A DNA stretch of 64,000 nucleotides from Medakamo hakoo (lineage: Eukaryota; Chlorophyta; Trebouxiophyceae; Coccomyxaceae): contig CP089459.1 of the NCBI GenBank assembly GCA_026636295.1, positions 310,001 to 374,000 of the forward strand, given 5' to 3'. The translations under genes were made by a program, and so were the position numbers. This document shows positions 1-8,687 of the stretch, one piece after another. How positions within the stretch are numbered: the stretch's first letter is position 1; each line of letters starts with the position of its first letter. The notes under the pieces were generated by a model. It worked only from the letters and a program-made list of their open reading frames with translations, was not told where the DNA came from and searched no databases.

Positions 1-92
1 GGCTTTGTGCTCGCTCGCGAGGCACTCACTCTCTGTGTGCAGTCGCCGCCGGCGCCTGGACCCCGCTCGCGCGCACCTAACGAGTGCCCAAC

Positions 93-683
93 ATGACGGC
101 GGACGCCCCACCATCAAAACCGACGGCGTCGGCCGCGCAGCCAGCCGGCGGCAGCGGGTCCAACAACCCATTTGCCGCGCACGCGGCGCCAGCCCAGCAG
201 CCTGCCCCACAGCCGTCCCAGCAGCAGCCGCAGGCGCCCGTCCTGGGCGTGCCCGCCTCCACGGGCGCGGGCGCGTACGCGTTCGGCCCACCCGGCGCCG
301 GGCCGCCGCCGCCGTTGCAGCAGCAGCCTGGCGGGTGGTACCAACCCCAACCTGGCGGCGGCGGTGCTGGCGGGCCGGGCTGGGGCCCGCCGCCGCCGCC
401 GCCCGGCCCCGTCCCCTTTGACGTGGCGTACCAGCAGGCGGGGTCGCTCGCGCCCCTGCCGTTCGGCGGGATCGGCTACCAACTCCCACTGTTCCTGTTT
501 GGCTGGCTGTTCGCGCCGTGCTGGTTCATCGGCGCGGGGCTGCCCGCGTGCGGCGGCGGGCGCGACCCGCGCGAGCGGTACGCCTGGAGCCTCAACGTGT
601 GCATGTCCGTGCTCGCGCTCGCCGTCGCTATTTGGGTCGTGACGGCCGCGAGCACGGGGAGTTTGTACCGGTACCGGTGGTGA
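93..683 (+). CDS. RPL18a-like (ribosomal L18ae-like) integral membrane protein
   Basis: This 196-residue protein has a proline, glycine and glutamine-rich N-terminal half (about residues 1-115) and a C-terminal part with two hydrophobic segments separated by a short polar loop containing RDPRERY. That arrangement, a two-helix hairpin with a DYREKPG-like loop, is the hallmark of the plant family misnamed '60S ribosomal protein L18a-like', which are small membrane proteins and not ribosomal. The ATG at 93 is chosen because the in-frame codon at 84 is GTG. No intron is seen. The gene lies 88 bases upstream of the dicarboxylate translocator on the same strand. Function in algae is unknown. The family assignment is by pattern memory of the hairpin, so moderate certainty. 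Confidence 0.65.
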   Translation: MTADAPPSKPTASAAQPAGGSGSNNPFAAHAAPAQQPAPQPSQQQPQAPVLGVPASTGAGAYAFGPPGAGPPPPLQQQPGGWYQPQPGGGGAGGPGWGPPPPPPGPVPFDVAYQQAGSLAPLPFGGIGYQLPLFLFGWLFAPCWFIGAGLPACGGGRDPRERYAWSLNVCMSVLALAVAIWVVTAASTGSLYRYRW

Positions 684-771
684 AGAGAGCGCGTGTAGGG
701 AGCAAGAAGAGGCGGGGGATGGTGTTTCTCTCTCACAAGACCAAAGACAAAAGTCTGCTTGCCACCCGACC

Positions 772-2773
772 ATGCTCTCCCTCTCCCGCCCCGCCCTGCG
801 GCAGGCCGCGCCCGCGCTTGCCGCGCGGCCGGCCGTCCGCCGGTCGGCTGCCGCCGCGCCCGCGGCGACGCCGGCGCCGTCTGCCAAGGCCACCGCGCCG
901 CTGCGTCGCCTCGCGCCGCGCACGCGCGACGTGGCCACCGCCGCCGCGTCCGTGCCCGCGCCCGTCACCCCGCCGCCCGCTCCCTTCAAATGGTGAGTGA
1001 TTGAGGGCGGAATGCGTGCAAATGCGCTGGGGATGGTTGAGAGCGGAGGCGGCCGCACGCTCGGGCCGCGCCCAAGAAGACGAGGCGGGCGCGCATGGCG
1101 GGCGAGGCTCTCCGTTTTTTTCTCGCCGGGGGGCCGCGCACGCCCTTTCCTGGACCTGGGCGATGCCGGCGCCGTCCCAGGCTCAGACGTGGGCGCCTTC
1201 TTTCCCATTTGGGAGCAGCGTCACTGAAAAAGGGGACGGCGGTCGCTCGGCGGCGCGCGTTCCAAAGCCGTGCACCAGCGCTCGGATCGAAGCCTCACCC
1301 TCCAACCACACTGCGCATCCACCACCCACCCCCACCCCCCACCCCCCTCCTCCCTCCCCCAGGGGCGCCGACATGAAAAACCTGGGCATCTCCGCCGGCG
1401 TCGGCGCGGCCGTCTGGCTCCTCCCCGCCCCCGCCGGCGTCACCCTGCAAGCCTGGCGCCTGCTGGCCATCTTCCTGGCCACCATCGTCGGCATCATCAC
1501 CAAGCCGCTGCCCCTGGGCGCGGTCGCGATGCTCGGCCTGGGCGCGTCGATGATCACGGGCGTCCTCACCTTCCCCGTCGCCTTCTCCGCCTTCGCGTCC
1601 GAGATTCCCTGGCTCATCGCCATCGCCTTCTGGCTGTCCGGCGGCTTCATCAAGTCGGGCCTGGGCTCCCGCATCGCGTACGGCATCGTCTCCCTGTTCG
1701 GGTCGACGACGCTCGGCCTGACCTACTCCCTCGTCGCGGCGGAGGCCCTGCTCGCGCCCGCCATCCCGTCCGTCGCCGCCCGGGCGGGCGGCATCTTCTT
1801 CCCGCTGGCCAAGGCGCTCTGCCTGGCGTGCGGCTCCGACCCCAAGAACGGGACGGAGGGCAAGATGGGCGCGTACGTCATGAAGACGCTCTTCCAGACA
1901 TCGTGCATTTCCTCCGCCATGTTCATCACGGCCATGGCCGCCAACCCGCTGGCCGTCAACCTGGCGGCGGACGCCCTGGGCTCCACCATTTCGTGGGGGA
2001 CGTGGGCGCTCGCCGGCCTCGTGCCGGGCGTCCTGTGCCTGGTCGCCGTGCCCGCCATCCTGTACGTCCTGTACCCGCCCGAAGTCAAGGACACGCCGGA
2101 CGCGCCCGCCAAGGCGCGGGCGGAGCTGGCCAAGCTGGGCCCGCTGTCCACGGATGAGAAGCTGACGGCGGGCGCCCTGGCCGTCACCGTCGGTCTGTGG
2201 GTCTTTGGCGGCGCGCTGGGCGTCAACGCCGTCGCGGCCGCGCTCGTCGGCCTGGCGGCCATGCTGATCACCAACGTCGTGTCCTGGAAGGAGTGCCTGT
2301 CCGACAACCAGGCGTGGGACACGCTCACCTGGTTCGCCGCGCTCATCGGCATGGCGGCCGCCCTGAACAAGTTTGGCTTCATCTCCTGGTTCTCCGACAA
2401 GGTCGTGGGGCTCATCGGCGGGTTTGGCCTGTCCTGGCAGGCCGCCTTCGCCGCCATCACCGTCCTGTACTTTTACTCGCACTACCTGTTCGCGTCGGGC
2501 GCCGCCCACATCGGCGCCATGTACACGGCCTTCCTGTCCGTCGCGACGGCGTGCGGCGCGCCCGGCATGGTCGCCGCCATCGCGCTGGGCCAGCTGTCCA
2601 ACCTCATGGGCTGCCTGACCACGTACGGCATCGGGTCGGCGCCCCCCTACTTTGGCGCGGGCTACGTGCCCCAGGCCAAGTGGTACCAGCTGGGCCTGCT
2701 GCTGTCCGTCTTCTACATCGCCGTCTGGCTGGGCGTCGGCGGCGCGTGGTGGAAGGTCATTGGCCTGTGGTGA
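772..2773 (+). CDS. DIT1: Chloroplast 2-oxoglutarate/malate translocator (DiT1 type)
   Basis: Exons are 772-992 and 1363-2773 (donor GTGAGT, acceptor CCCCAG), giving 543 residues. Exon 1 is nearly all a chloroplast transit peptide rich in Ala, Arg and Pro. Exon 2 encodes a DASS-family transporter with about 12 membrane segments. Plant DiT1 signatures are present, including FSAFASEIPWLIAIAFWLSGG, the LYPPEVKDTP loop, LSDNQAWDTLTWFAALIGMA and the SHYLFASGAAHIGAMY stretch. DiT1 sits in the inner envelope and exchanges stromal malate for cytosolic 2-oxoglutarate, supplying carbon skeletons for ammonia assimilation and photorespiration. The 370-base intron splits the targeting peptide from the mature protein. 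Identification is firm; whether it also serves as a malate valve transporter cannot be read here. Confidence 0.93.
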
Positions 2774-3226
2774 GAGCAGGTTGGGAGAGGGTGGGGGGGA
2801 AGGGAAAACACCCCACGCGCGCGCCCAATCAAAAACAAACAAAACCACGAACGATGGGCGTGCTGGTCTTTTGTGTGAGTGTGTGACGTGCGTGCCCGCT
2901 GGGGTCCCGGGCCTTGCCATGCTGCGAGTGTGTGAAGGTGGGAGCGCTGTGAGCCGTCGGCCGAGAGGTGGGGATGGGTGGGGTGTGGGAGGAAAGAGAC
3001 AGAGAGGGCCGCCACCGCCGCGTGCAACGCCCTCCTTTGTTTTTCCCGCACACCCCACCTGAGAAGGAAGAGGGCGTGAGAGGCAAGCGCGCGCGTGTGT
3101 GTGACTCTTTCACGGGATGCACACAAGAAAAGAAAAGAAAGCTAACAAAACAGCACTCGGTTCTCCATCCCATCCTGAAAAAAAATGCGACGCCTCCCGC
3201 CCGCCCGCCGCGCCCCGCCCTTTTTT
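2774..3226. other. Gene-free spacer between convergent genes
   Basis: These 453 bases lie between the stop codons of the translocator (plus) and the TRF-like Myb gene (minus), so they should hold both 3' untranslated regions. The sequence is a mix of purine-rich tracts and short A runs. No open frame with recognisable protein features, no RNA gene and no clear repeat is seen. Confidence 0.7.
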
Positions 3227-4872
3227 TCACAAACCCGTCGCGCCGTTTCTGGCGAGAGTCCGCCACCGATCCTTCAGGTCGACCTGCGTGCGCATCGCCA
3301 GCTGCACGTACGCGGCCGGGCCGTCGCCTCCGGCCGCGAGCGCGTGCGCGGCGTCCTCGATCGCCGCCCACTTGCCGACGCCGTGGCGGCGGGCCAGCGT
3401 CCGCAGCGCGTCCGTCTCCGTGTCGCCCCACCGGCGCAAGGGGCGGCGATCGCGCCGCTGCCACAGCTGCGGAGCGGCGTCCGCGTCGGCAGCAGCGCCA
3501 CGACGCCGCCCCGTCGGCCGCGCGGCGACAGGGCCGTCCTCCTGTGACGACCAGTGGCGGACGACGCCGCCCCGGCCGGCCGGTGGCGGCGGGCGGGGCG
3601 GCGGGCTGCCGCCGTCGGTGGTGGCCGCCGCGCCGGAAGCCGCGGGGCCGTCGCCGCCTCCGCGACCACCACTGCCACCGCCGCGTGGCGAGGGCCCGAG
3701 CTCGGGCTCCGGAGCAGGCACGGGCGCGGGCGCAGAACCGCCCAGGGCCGCACACGCGCCCGGGCGGCGCGGCCGCGGCGGCGGCGGCGGCGGCGGAGGC
3801 GCAGCAGCCGGCGCGGCCGCGAGCTTGGCGTCCTCCTCCGCAAACACCACGTCCCGCATGCCCGTCAGATGGGCCAGGCCCGCCTCGCCCAGGGCAGCGT
3901 TGACCAGCGGCACCAGGCCCGCGCCCGCGGCCGCCAGGCGCGCCCCGTCGGCCGGCGTGGGAGGCGGCCGCGCCGCGGCGGCCAGCGCCCGCACCATGTC
4001 CCGGCGGCGGGCGGCCGTGTCCGGGCCGCCCTGCTCGTACGGGCGGGGCGGTGGCGCGGGCGGCGCGACGGGCTCCACGCCGACCTGGGTGGCGGGCAGC
4101 GGCAGGCGCGCGCGTTTGGGGGGAGGCGGCAGCGGGTGGGGCGGACCGGTCAGCTGGAGCGCCGGCGGCGGCAGCGGCGGGCAGCTCGCCGCGACGGCCG
4201 CGTCCACGGCGCCGTCGTCGTCGGCCGCGCCCTTGGCCAGGTCACCGCCGCCGTCCGCGGCCGCGACCGCGGCCGCCAGGCAAAATCCCACCAGGCTGGC
4301 GCGCAAGGACGCCGCGCCGGCCGTCCAGGCCGCGGCCGCCACGGCCGCGTCGCCGGGCAGTGGTGCAGCCGCGGCCAGGCTGGCCGCCGCCGCGTCCAGG
4401 TGGGTGACGGCTTCGACGGCGGCATCGACGCGTGGCCCGGCTGTGGGCAGGGTGGCGGCCAGGGCGGCGACCACGCGGGTGTGCAGGCGGGCGCGGGCCG
4501 AGGGAGGGACGGCCTGTGTGGAGGGAGCAGGGAAGGGGGGGTGCACGACAGGTGAGGGGGGGGGGGGGGCGCTTTGAAGGCCGAGGCACGCGCCCTGGCC
4601 CGGGAGGGCGACGCGCTCTCGCCCCTCTCCCGCCGAGCTGAGCGGGTGGCTGGCGTCGTCCTCCGCCTGTGACCAGGCATGGGCGTGCGAGGAGCCGAGG
4701 CGCCCGGTTGGCAGCGCGCTCCGTGACGGACAAAAAAACACATGAAAGAAAGACTCACTTCCTTGGGCGCGGCCGCAAACAGGGCCGTCAGCGCCCCAGC
4801 GGGCGCGCCCGGCCGGGAGGCCAGGAAGTCCAGGGCGAGGGCCCAGTGTTCAGACTCCTGGGCGTCGGCCAT
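3227..4872 (-). CDS. TRF-like single-Myb telomere-repeat-binding protein
   Basis: Exons on the minus strand are 4872-4759 and 4513-3227 (phase 0, donor GTGAGT, acceptor CACACAG), giving 466 residues. The last ~69 residues hold one Myb domain (about 398-461) with tryptophans in RRWGDTETDAL, GKWAAIEDAA and DRWRTL. It ends in TQVDLKDRWRTL, the VDLKDKW-type helix that in plant TRFL/TBP1 and animal TRF proteins reads double-stranded telomeric repeats. The middle is alanine and proline-rich with low complexity. Family knowledge predicts binding of TTTAGGG-like repeats or telo-box promoters; the exact target is inference. It is head to head with another Myb gene, start codons 180 bases apart. A general SANT/Myb transcription factor is the alternative. 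Confidence 0.8.
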
Positions 4873-5052
4873 GGTGTGCGCGCGCGCGTGTGCGAGGGAA
4901 AACACGCACCCAATGGGTGACAGTGAGACGCGAGAGGAGCGCGACGACCGAGCGGAGCGTGCAGACAGAGTTCAGCATTGGCCGTGAAAAAAAAAGGGGC
5001 CCGGGAGACGCGGCGGCGGCCCCCCTGCCCAGCCTGAAAACACGCTGCCGCC
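4873..5052. promoter_or_regulatory. Shared divergent promoter region of two Myb genes
   Basis: Only 180 bases separate the ATG of the TRF-like gene (minus) from the ATG of the SNAPC4-like gene (plus), so both promoters and 5' leaders must overlap here. It contains an A9 run at 4987-4995. No TATA box is obvious. Confidence 0.45.
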
Positions 5053-7200
5053 ATGCCGTCGCGTCGTGTGCCCCCAGCGCGCGCGGCGGCGGATGGAGGA
5101 GATCGACGGCATGCCGGCGCGGACGCGGCGACGACCGCCGCCGCCGCCACCACCCTGCTGGCCAGTGACGCCGTCCGCGCCGCGCTCGCGGCCAACCGGG
5201 CAGCCCAAGCCGAGCTGCGCGGCCTCCTGGGCCGGGTCGTGGCCATGCTCAGCGCTAATGCGGGCCTGCAGGCCCGGGTCCTGGCGGAGACCGCGTCGGA
5301 CGGCGGTGGCGGCCGTGCCAGCGGCCGGGGCTCGCCCGCCGGTCCCTCCGCCGCGCCGCCCGCGGCGCCCACCCCACACCGGGGCGGCCCCTTTCGGTTC
5401 GCCCGCGCGCCCGCGGCCCTGGCCCGGTCCAGGTTTTGGTCCCTGGGCGGGGACAACGTGCCGCCGCCCAATGCGGACACGCTGCGCCTGGCGCCCGCCT
5501 ACGCGCTCGCGCCCCTGACCTGGGGTGCGCCGCCCTGGTCCGCCGCCGAAGACGCCGCGCTCGCTGACGCCGCGCTGCGGGCGGTGCGGGCCCGGCGCTT
5601 TGACGCCACAGTTGCGGCCTTGGAAAGGGGCGAGGCCGGCGGCGGGGACGGGGAGGGAGCCCTCGCGCCCGCCGGGCCGGCCGCGGCCTTTGACGCCGCG
5701 GCCGCCGAGGTCGGCGCGCTCTGCCTCACCTCGCCCGGCGTGGAAGCGGACGCCGACGCCCTGGACGAGGAGGCCTGGGACCGCATCGCGGCGGCGTCGC
5801 TGCCCGCGCGCACAGGCCCGGAAGCGGCGGCCCGGTGGCGGGAAGCCGTGCGGCCGGCGGTGAGCGCCGCGCCCGCCTGGACGGCCGCGGAGGACGCGGC
5901 CCTGGCCGCGGCCGCGGCCCGCCGGGGTGGGCGGGACTGGCCGGCCATCGCCGCCGACGTCGCCCGCGCCGCGCCCATTGCAGCAGCTGAGGTGGGCGCG
6001 GCCATGGCTGCGGCGGCGCGTGGGCGTGGGCGTGGCCCGGGCCGCCCGCCGTTGCGGCCGCGCCCGCCGCCGCGCGCCGCGCCGCCCCCCGTCGCGCCGC
6101 CGCCGGCGCCTCCTGCGCCCTCCGTCCCGGGCGGGCGGCCCGTCCGCACGCCGGCCGCCTGCTTTGCCCGCTACTTAGCGACGACGGGCCGGCAGATCGT
6201 GGTGCCCGGAGGCGGGCGCCGGTCGGCCAGCCCGGAGGAGGCGGCTGTTGTGGACCCGCTCCCGCGCCCGGCCCGCCGCCGTGGCTTCACCCCCGCGCAA
6301 GACGCGGCCATCGCGGCGGCCGTCCAACGCCACGGCCTGGGGAACTGGGCCCTCATTGCAGGGGACGTCCCCGGCGGGTGCACGGCGCACCAGGTCATGC
6401 ACCGGTGGCGGAGCGCTGTGGGCCCGGCCGTCGCGGCGGCGGCGGCGGCGGCGGCGGTCGCTGGCGGCAGCGGTCCGCCGCCCCCTCCCCCCGGAAGCGG
6501 CGCCGCCACCGCGGCCGCCGCCGCCCCACCGCCCGTCGTCGCCGTCGGCCAAGTCCTGGGTAAGTGGACGCCGGCAGAAGACGCGGCCCTGCGCGCCGCC
6601 GTCGCGGCCCAGGGCGGCCCCGGCGCCTGGACGCGCACGGCAGCGCTCGTACCGGGCCGCACCGACGTCCAGTGCCGGTCCCGGTGGGTGCACTTGGAGG
6701 CGGTGGACCGGCGTGGGCCCGGGCCGGGAGCGGGGCGTGGGGGTGGCCGGCCCCGCGGGCGCGGGCGTGGCGGCGGTGGGCGGGGGGCGCGCCCGCACGT
6801 CGCCGGCGCGCCCGCCCCGCCCATCGGCCCTGCCGAGGTGGAGGGCTCCAGCCCGGCCTGGTCCGCCGCGGAATTCGCGGCGCTGGCGGCAGCCGTCGAG
6901 GCCGTCTCCGCCGAGTGCGCGGCCCAGGGGCGGCAACGCCTGCGCTGGCCGGACGTGGCGGCCCGGCTGGCCTCGACCAACCCGCGCCGCGCGAGCGCGC
7001 CCGCGCGCTCCCCGGACGAGTGCCGGTTCTGCTGGTACCGCCCCACCTGCCGCCCCGCCCGGGCCGCGCTGGCGGCGCGGGCGACGGCGCTGGCGGCCCG
7101 CGCGGCGGCGGCACTGGAAGGGCCTGCTCCAGCGCGCCGGCCGGCCGAGTCGGCCGCGGATGCGCCGCCCCCACCCGAGAAACGGCCGCGCGGTGGTTGA
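5053..7200 (+). CDS. SNAPC4/MYB4R-like multi-repeat Myb protein
   Basis: This is a single-exon gene of 715 residues. Five tryptophan-anchored Myb/SANT-like repeats can be seen, starting near residues 159, 273, 409, 502 and 599. Each opens with W/F-x-x-A-(E/Q)-(D/F)-x-A. The third and fourth are the best, with GNWALIAGDVPGG and HRW, then GKWTPAEDAAL, PGAWTRTAALVPG and QCRSRW. Between them lie Pro/Ala/Gly-rich linkers. Repeats spaced this way, plus a short conserved-looking block FWSLGGDNVPPPNADTLRL before the first, resemble SNAPC4 (the DNA-binding subunit of the snRNA-activating complex) and plant MYB4R1. If so, it would direct transcription of spliceosomal snRNA genes. The degenerate outer repeats leave other multi-Myb families possible. 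Confidence 0.65.
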   Translation: MPSRRVPPARAAADGGDRRHAGADAATTAAAATTLLASDAVRAALAANRAAQAELRGLLGRVVAMLSANAGLQARVLAETASDGGGGRASGRGSPAGPSAAPPAAPTPHRGGPFRFARAPAALARSRFWSLGGDNVPPPNADTLRLAPAYALAPLTWGAPPWSAAEDAALADAALRAVRARRFDATVAALERGEAGGGDGEGALAPAGPAAAFDAAAAEVGALCLTSPGVEADADALDEEAWDRIAAASLPARTGPEAAARWREAVRPAVSAAPAWTAAEDAALAAAAARRGGRDWPAIAADVARAAPIAAAEVGAAMAAAARGRGRGPGRPPLRPRPPPRAAPPPVAPPPAPPAPSVPGGRPVRTPAACFARYLATTGRQIVVPGGGRRSASPEEAAVVDPLPRPARRRGFTPAQDAAIAAAVQRHGLGNWALIAGDVPGGCTAHQVMHRWRSAVGPAVAAAAAAAAVAGGSGPPPPPPGSGAATAAAAAPPPVVAVGQVLGKWTPAEDAALRAAVAAQGGPGAWTRTAALVPGRTDVQCRSRWVHLEAVDRRGPGPGAGRGGGRPRGRGRGGGGRGARPHVAGAPAPPIGPAEVEGSSPAWSAAEFAALAAAVEAVSAECAAQGRQRLRWPDVAARLASTNPRRASAPARSPDECRFCWYRPTCRPARAALAARATALAARAAAALEGPAPARRPAESAADAPPPPEKRPRGG

Positions 7201-7291
7201 GAAACGAATGAAAAACCCGTCTTCTGTAACAACAAAAAACTCTGCCTGACTGCTCTCTTTCCCCAACTCTCTCTCTTCTCTAACGTCAAAA

Positions 7292-8094
7292 CTACTGAGG
7301 CCGCCCGCTGCCCGCCGCGTACGGCGGGTACGCCGTGGTAGGCGGCGGCGGAGCGTGCAGGGCGGGCGCCGCGTGCAGCGCGGGCGGCGGGCCGGGCGGG
7401 CGTGGGGCGGTGACCACGGCCACGCCCGCCGCCTGAGCTGCCGCCCGCGCTCGTGCCAGGGCGGCGACTTCCGCGTCGTACGCCAGCTTGGCAACCAGCC
7501 AGTCTTCTTCGGGACGGAATGGTGCGGCCGCTCCCTCTGGAGGCGGCAGGCCCAGGACGCCCGCGTCCAGGGCCTCAGCCAGCTCCGTCGCGGCCGCGGC
7601 GACGGCTGCGCAACTGTCCGCGACGGCGCGCGCGGACGCGATGGCCACCTCCCGCTCAGCGGCGCGGCGGCCCAGGAGGAGGCGAGGGGCAGATGTGGAC
7701 GCCTGTTGCTGCTGCAGGGCATCGGCGTCGGCGGTCTCTGCCGGGCGCTGGTCGAGGAGCTGTGGTGTGGGGAGGGGGGGGGGGAGGCGGGTGCGGGTTG
7801 AGAGCCGAGGGGATGCGCGAAAGGAAAAACAAACGAAGGCACACACAACAGAGAGATCCCTGCCTTCCACACACGCACATGATACGGCAGCAGCCTGTCC
7901 ACGGCGTCTGTCGCCGACCGGAAGGGCGTGTCAATGTCTGGCGCTGCCAGGGCCGCCAAGTCGGCCGCGAGCAGGCCGGCCGCGCCGCCGGCCTTGTGGG
8001 GCGGCGACGAAAACAGCGGCGGCGGCGGCACCGGTTGGCCGGCACCAGGGCGCGATCCCGCCGTTGGTGGCGGGCCTGGACCCCGGCTGTCCAT
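7292..8094 (-). CDS. GLTSCR1/BICRA-domain protein (chromatin-remodelling subunit, BRIP-like)
   Basis: Exons are 8094-7879 and 7759-7292 (donor GTGCGT, acceptor CACCACAG, phase 0), giving 227 residues from the ATG at 8094. The diagnostic block TPFRSATDAVDRLLPYH spans the end of exon 1. It continues after splicing into a helical region with LLLGRRAAEREVAIASARAV and a Pro-rich end. That block is the GLTSCR1 domain, found in animal BICRA/BICRAL and plant BRIP1/2, subunits of SWI/SNF-type remodellers. A longer N-terminus is possible: an acceptor TTTCCCAG just upstream of this ATG could join GAAAGCGCC in frame to an exon ending CGAG/GTACGA near 8270. Splicing, stop and domain fit well; the start is the weak point. 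Confidence 0.75.
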
Positions 8095-8687
8095 CTTGCC
8101 GGCGCTTTCCTGGGAAAGGCCGAAAAAAAGGAGAGACACGGGGAAGTGATAAAAAAGAGAGAGAGTTTTCGGCACACTGTGAGACTGGACCTCCCACACC
8201 ACCACCACCACCCCACCCCCCACTCCCCACCCCTCCACGGCCGGTGCTCACGCCCGCGCGTGCATGTCGTACCTCGCACGTCGCCTTCCAGCCGCGCCCC
8301 GCTCGTCTTCCAGGTCGCCCCCGCGCGTCGGCCGCGACCTCGCGCAGGCGCCCCGCTTCGGCGGCCGGGTCGATGGACCCGCCGCCCGGTCGAGGGGGCG
8401 GACCGCGGAATGGGGACGGCTTTGGAGGGGGCTTGCCCGTGGCGACAGGCGGCCGGGGAGACGCGGTCACATCCCGCGGCCGTAGAGGGGGGATGGGGGT
8501 GGGGGTGGGGGGATGGGGTGGGGGATGGAGAGGGAGGGTCACGTCCCCGTTGAAGCAGGGGTGGAGGCCACGCTGTGCGCGCTCCCTCGGGGCGGGGTGC
8601 GCTCACTTCCCTCACCGCTGGTCCCCGCCTCTCCCTTTTTCTCTCTCTCTCGGTGCGGCCGCCGCCACCCGCGCACGTCTGATTGAG
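8095..8687. promoter_or_regulatory. Divergent upstream region with possible unannotated 5' exons
   Basis: These 593 bases lie between the first supported codons of the GLTSCR1-domain gene (minus) and the AP2/endonuclease gene (plus). They hold a G-rich minisatellite-like tract near 8488-8535 and a pyrimidine tract near 8628-8650. Both neighbours may have an extra 5' exon in this stretch, since neither has an unambiguous start. Confidence 0.5.

Noticed and set aside
6175-8238. A long minus-strand frame across the SNAPC4-like gene
   Set aside because: Only its 5' part (8094-7879) is real, as the first exon of the GLTSCR1-domain gene. The rest is antisense shadow.
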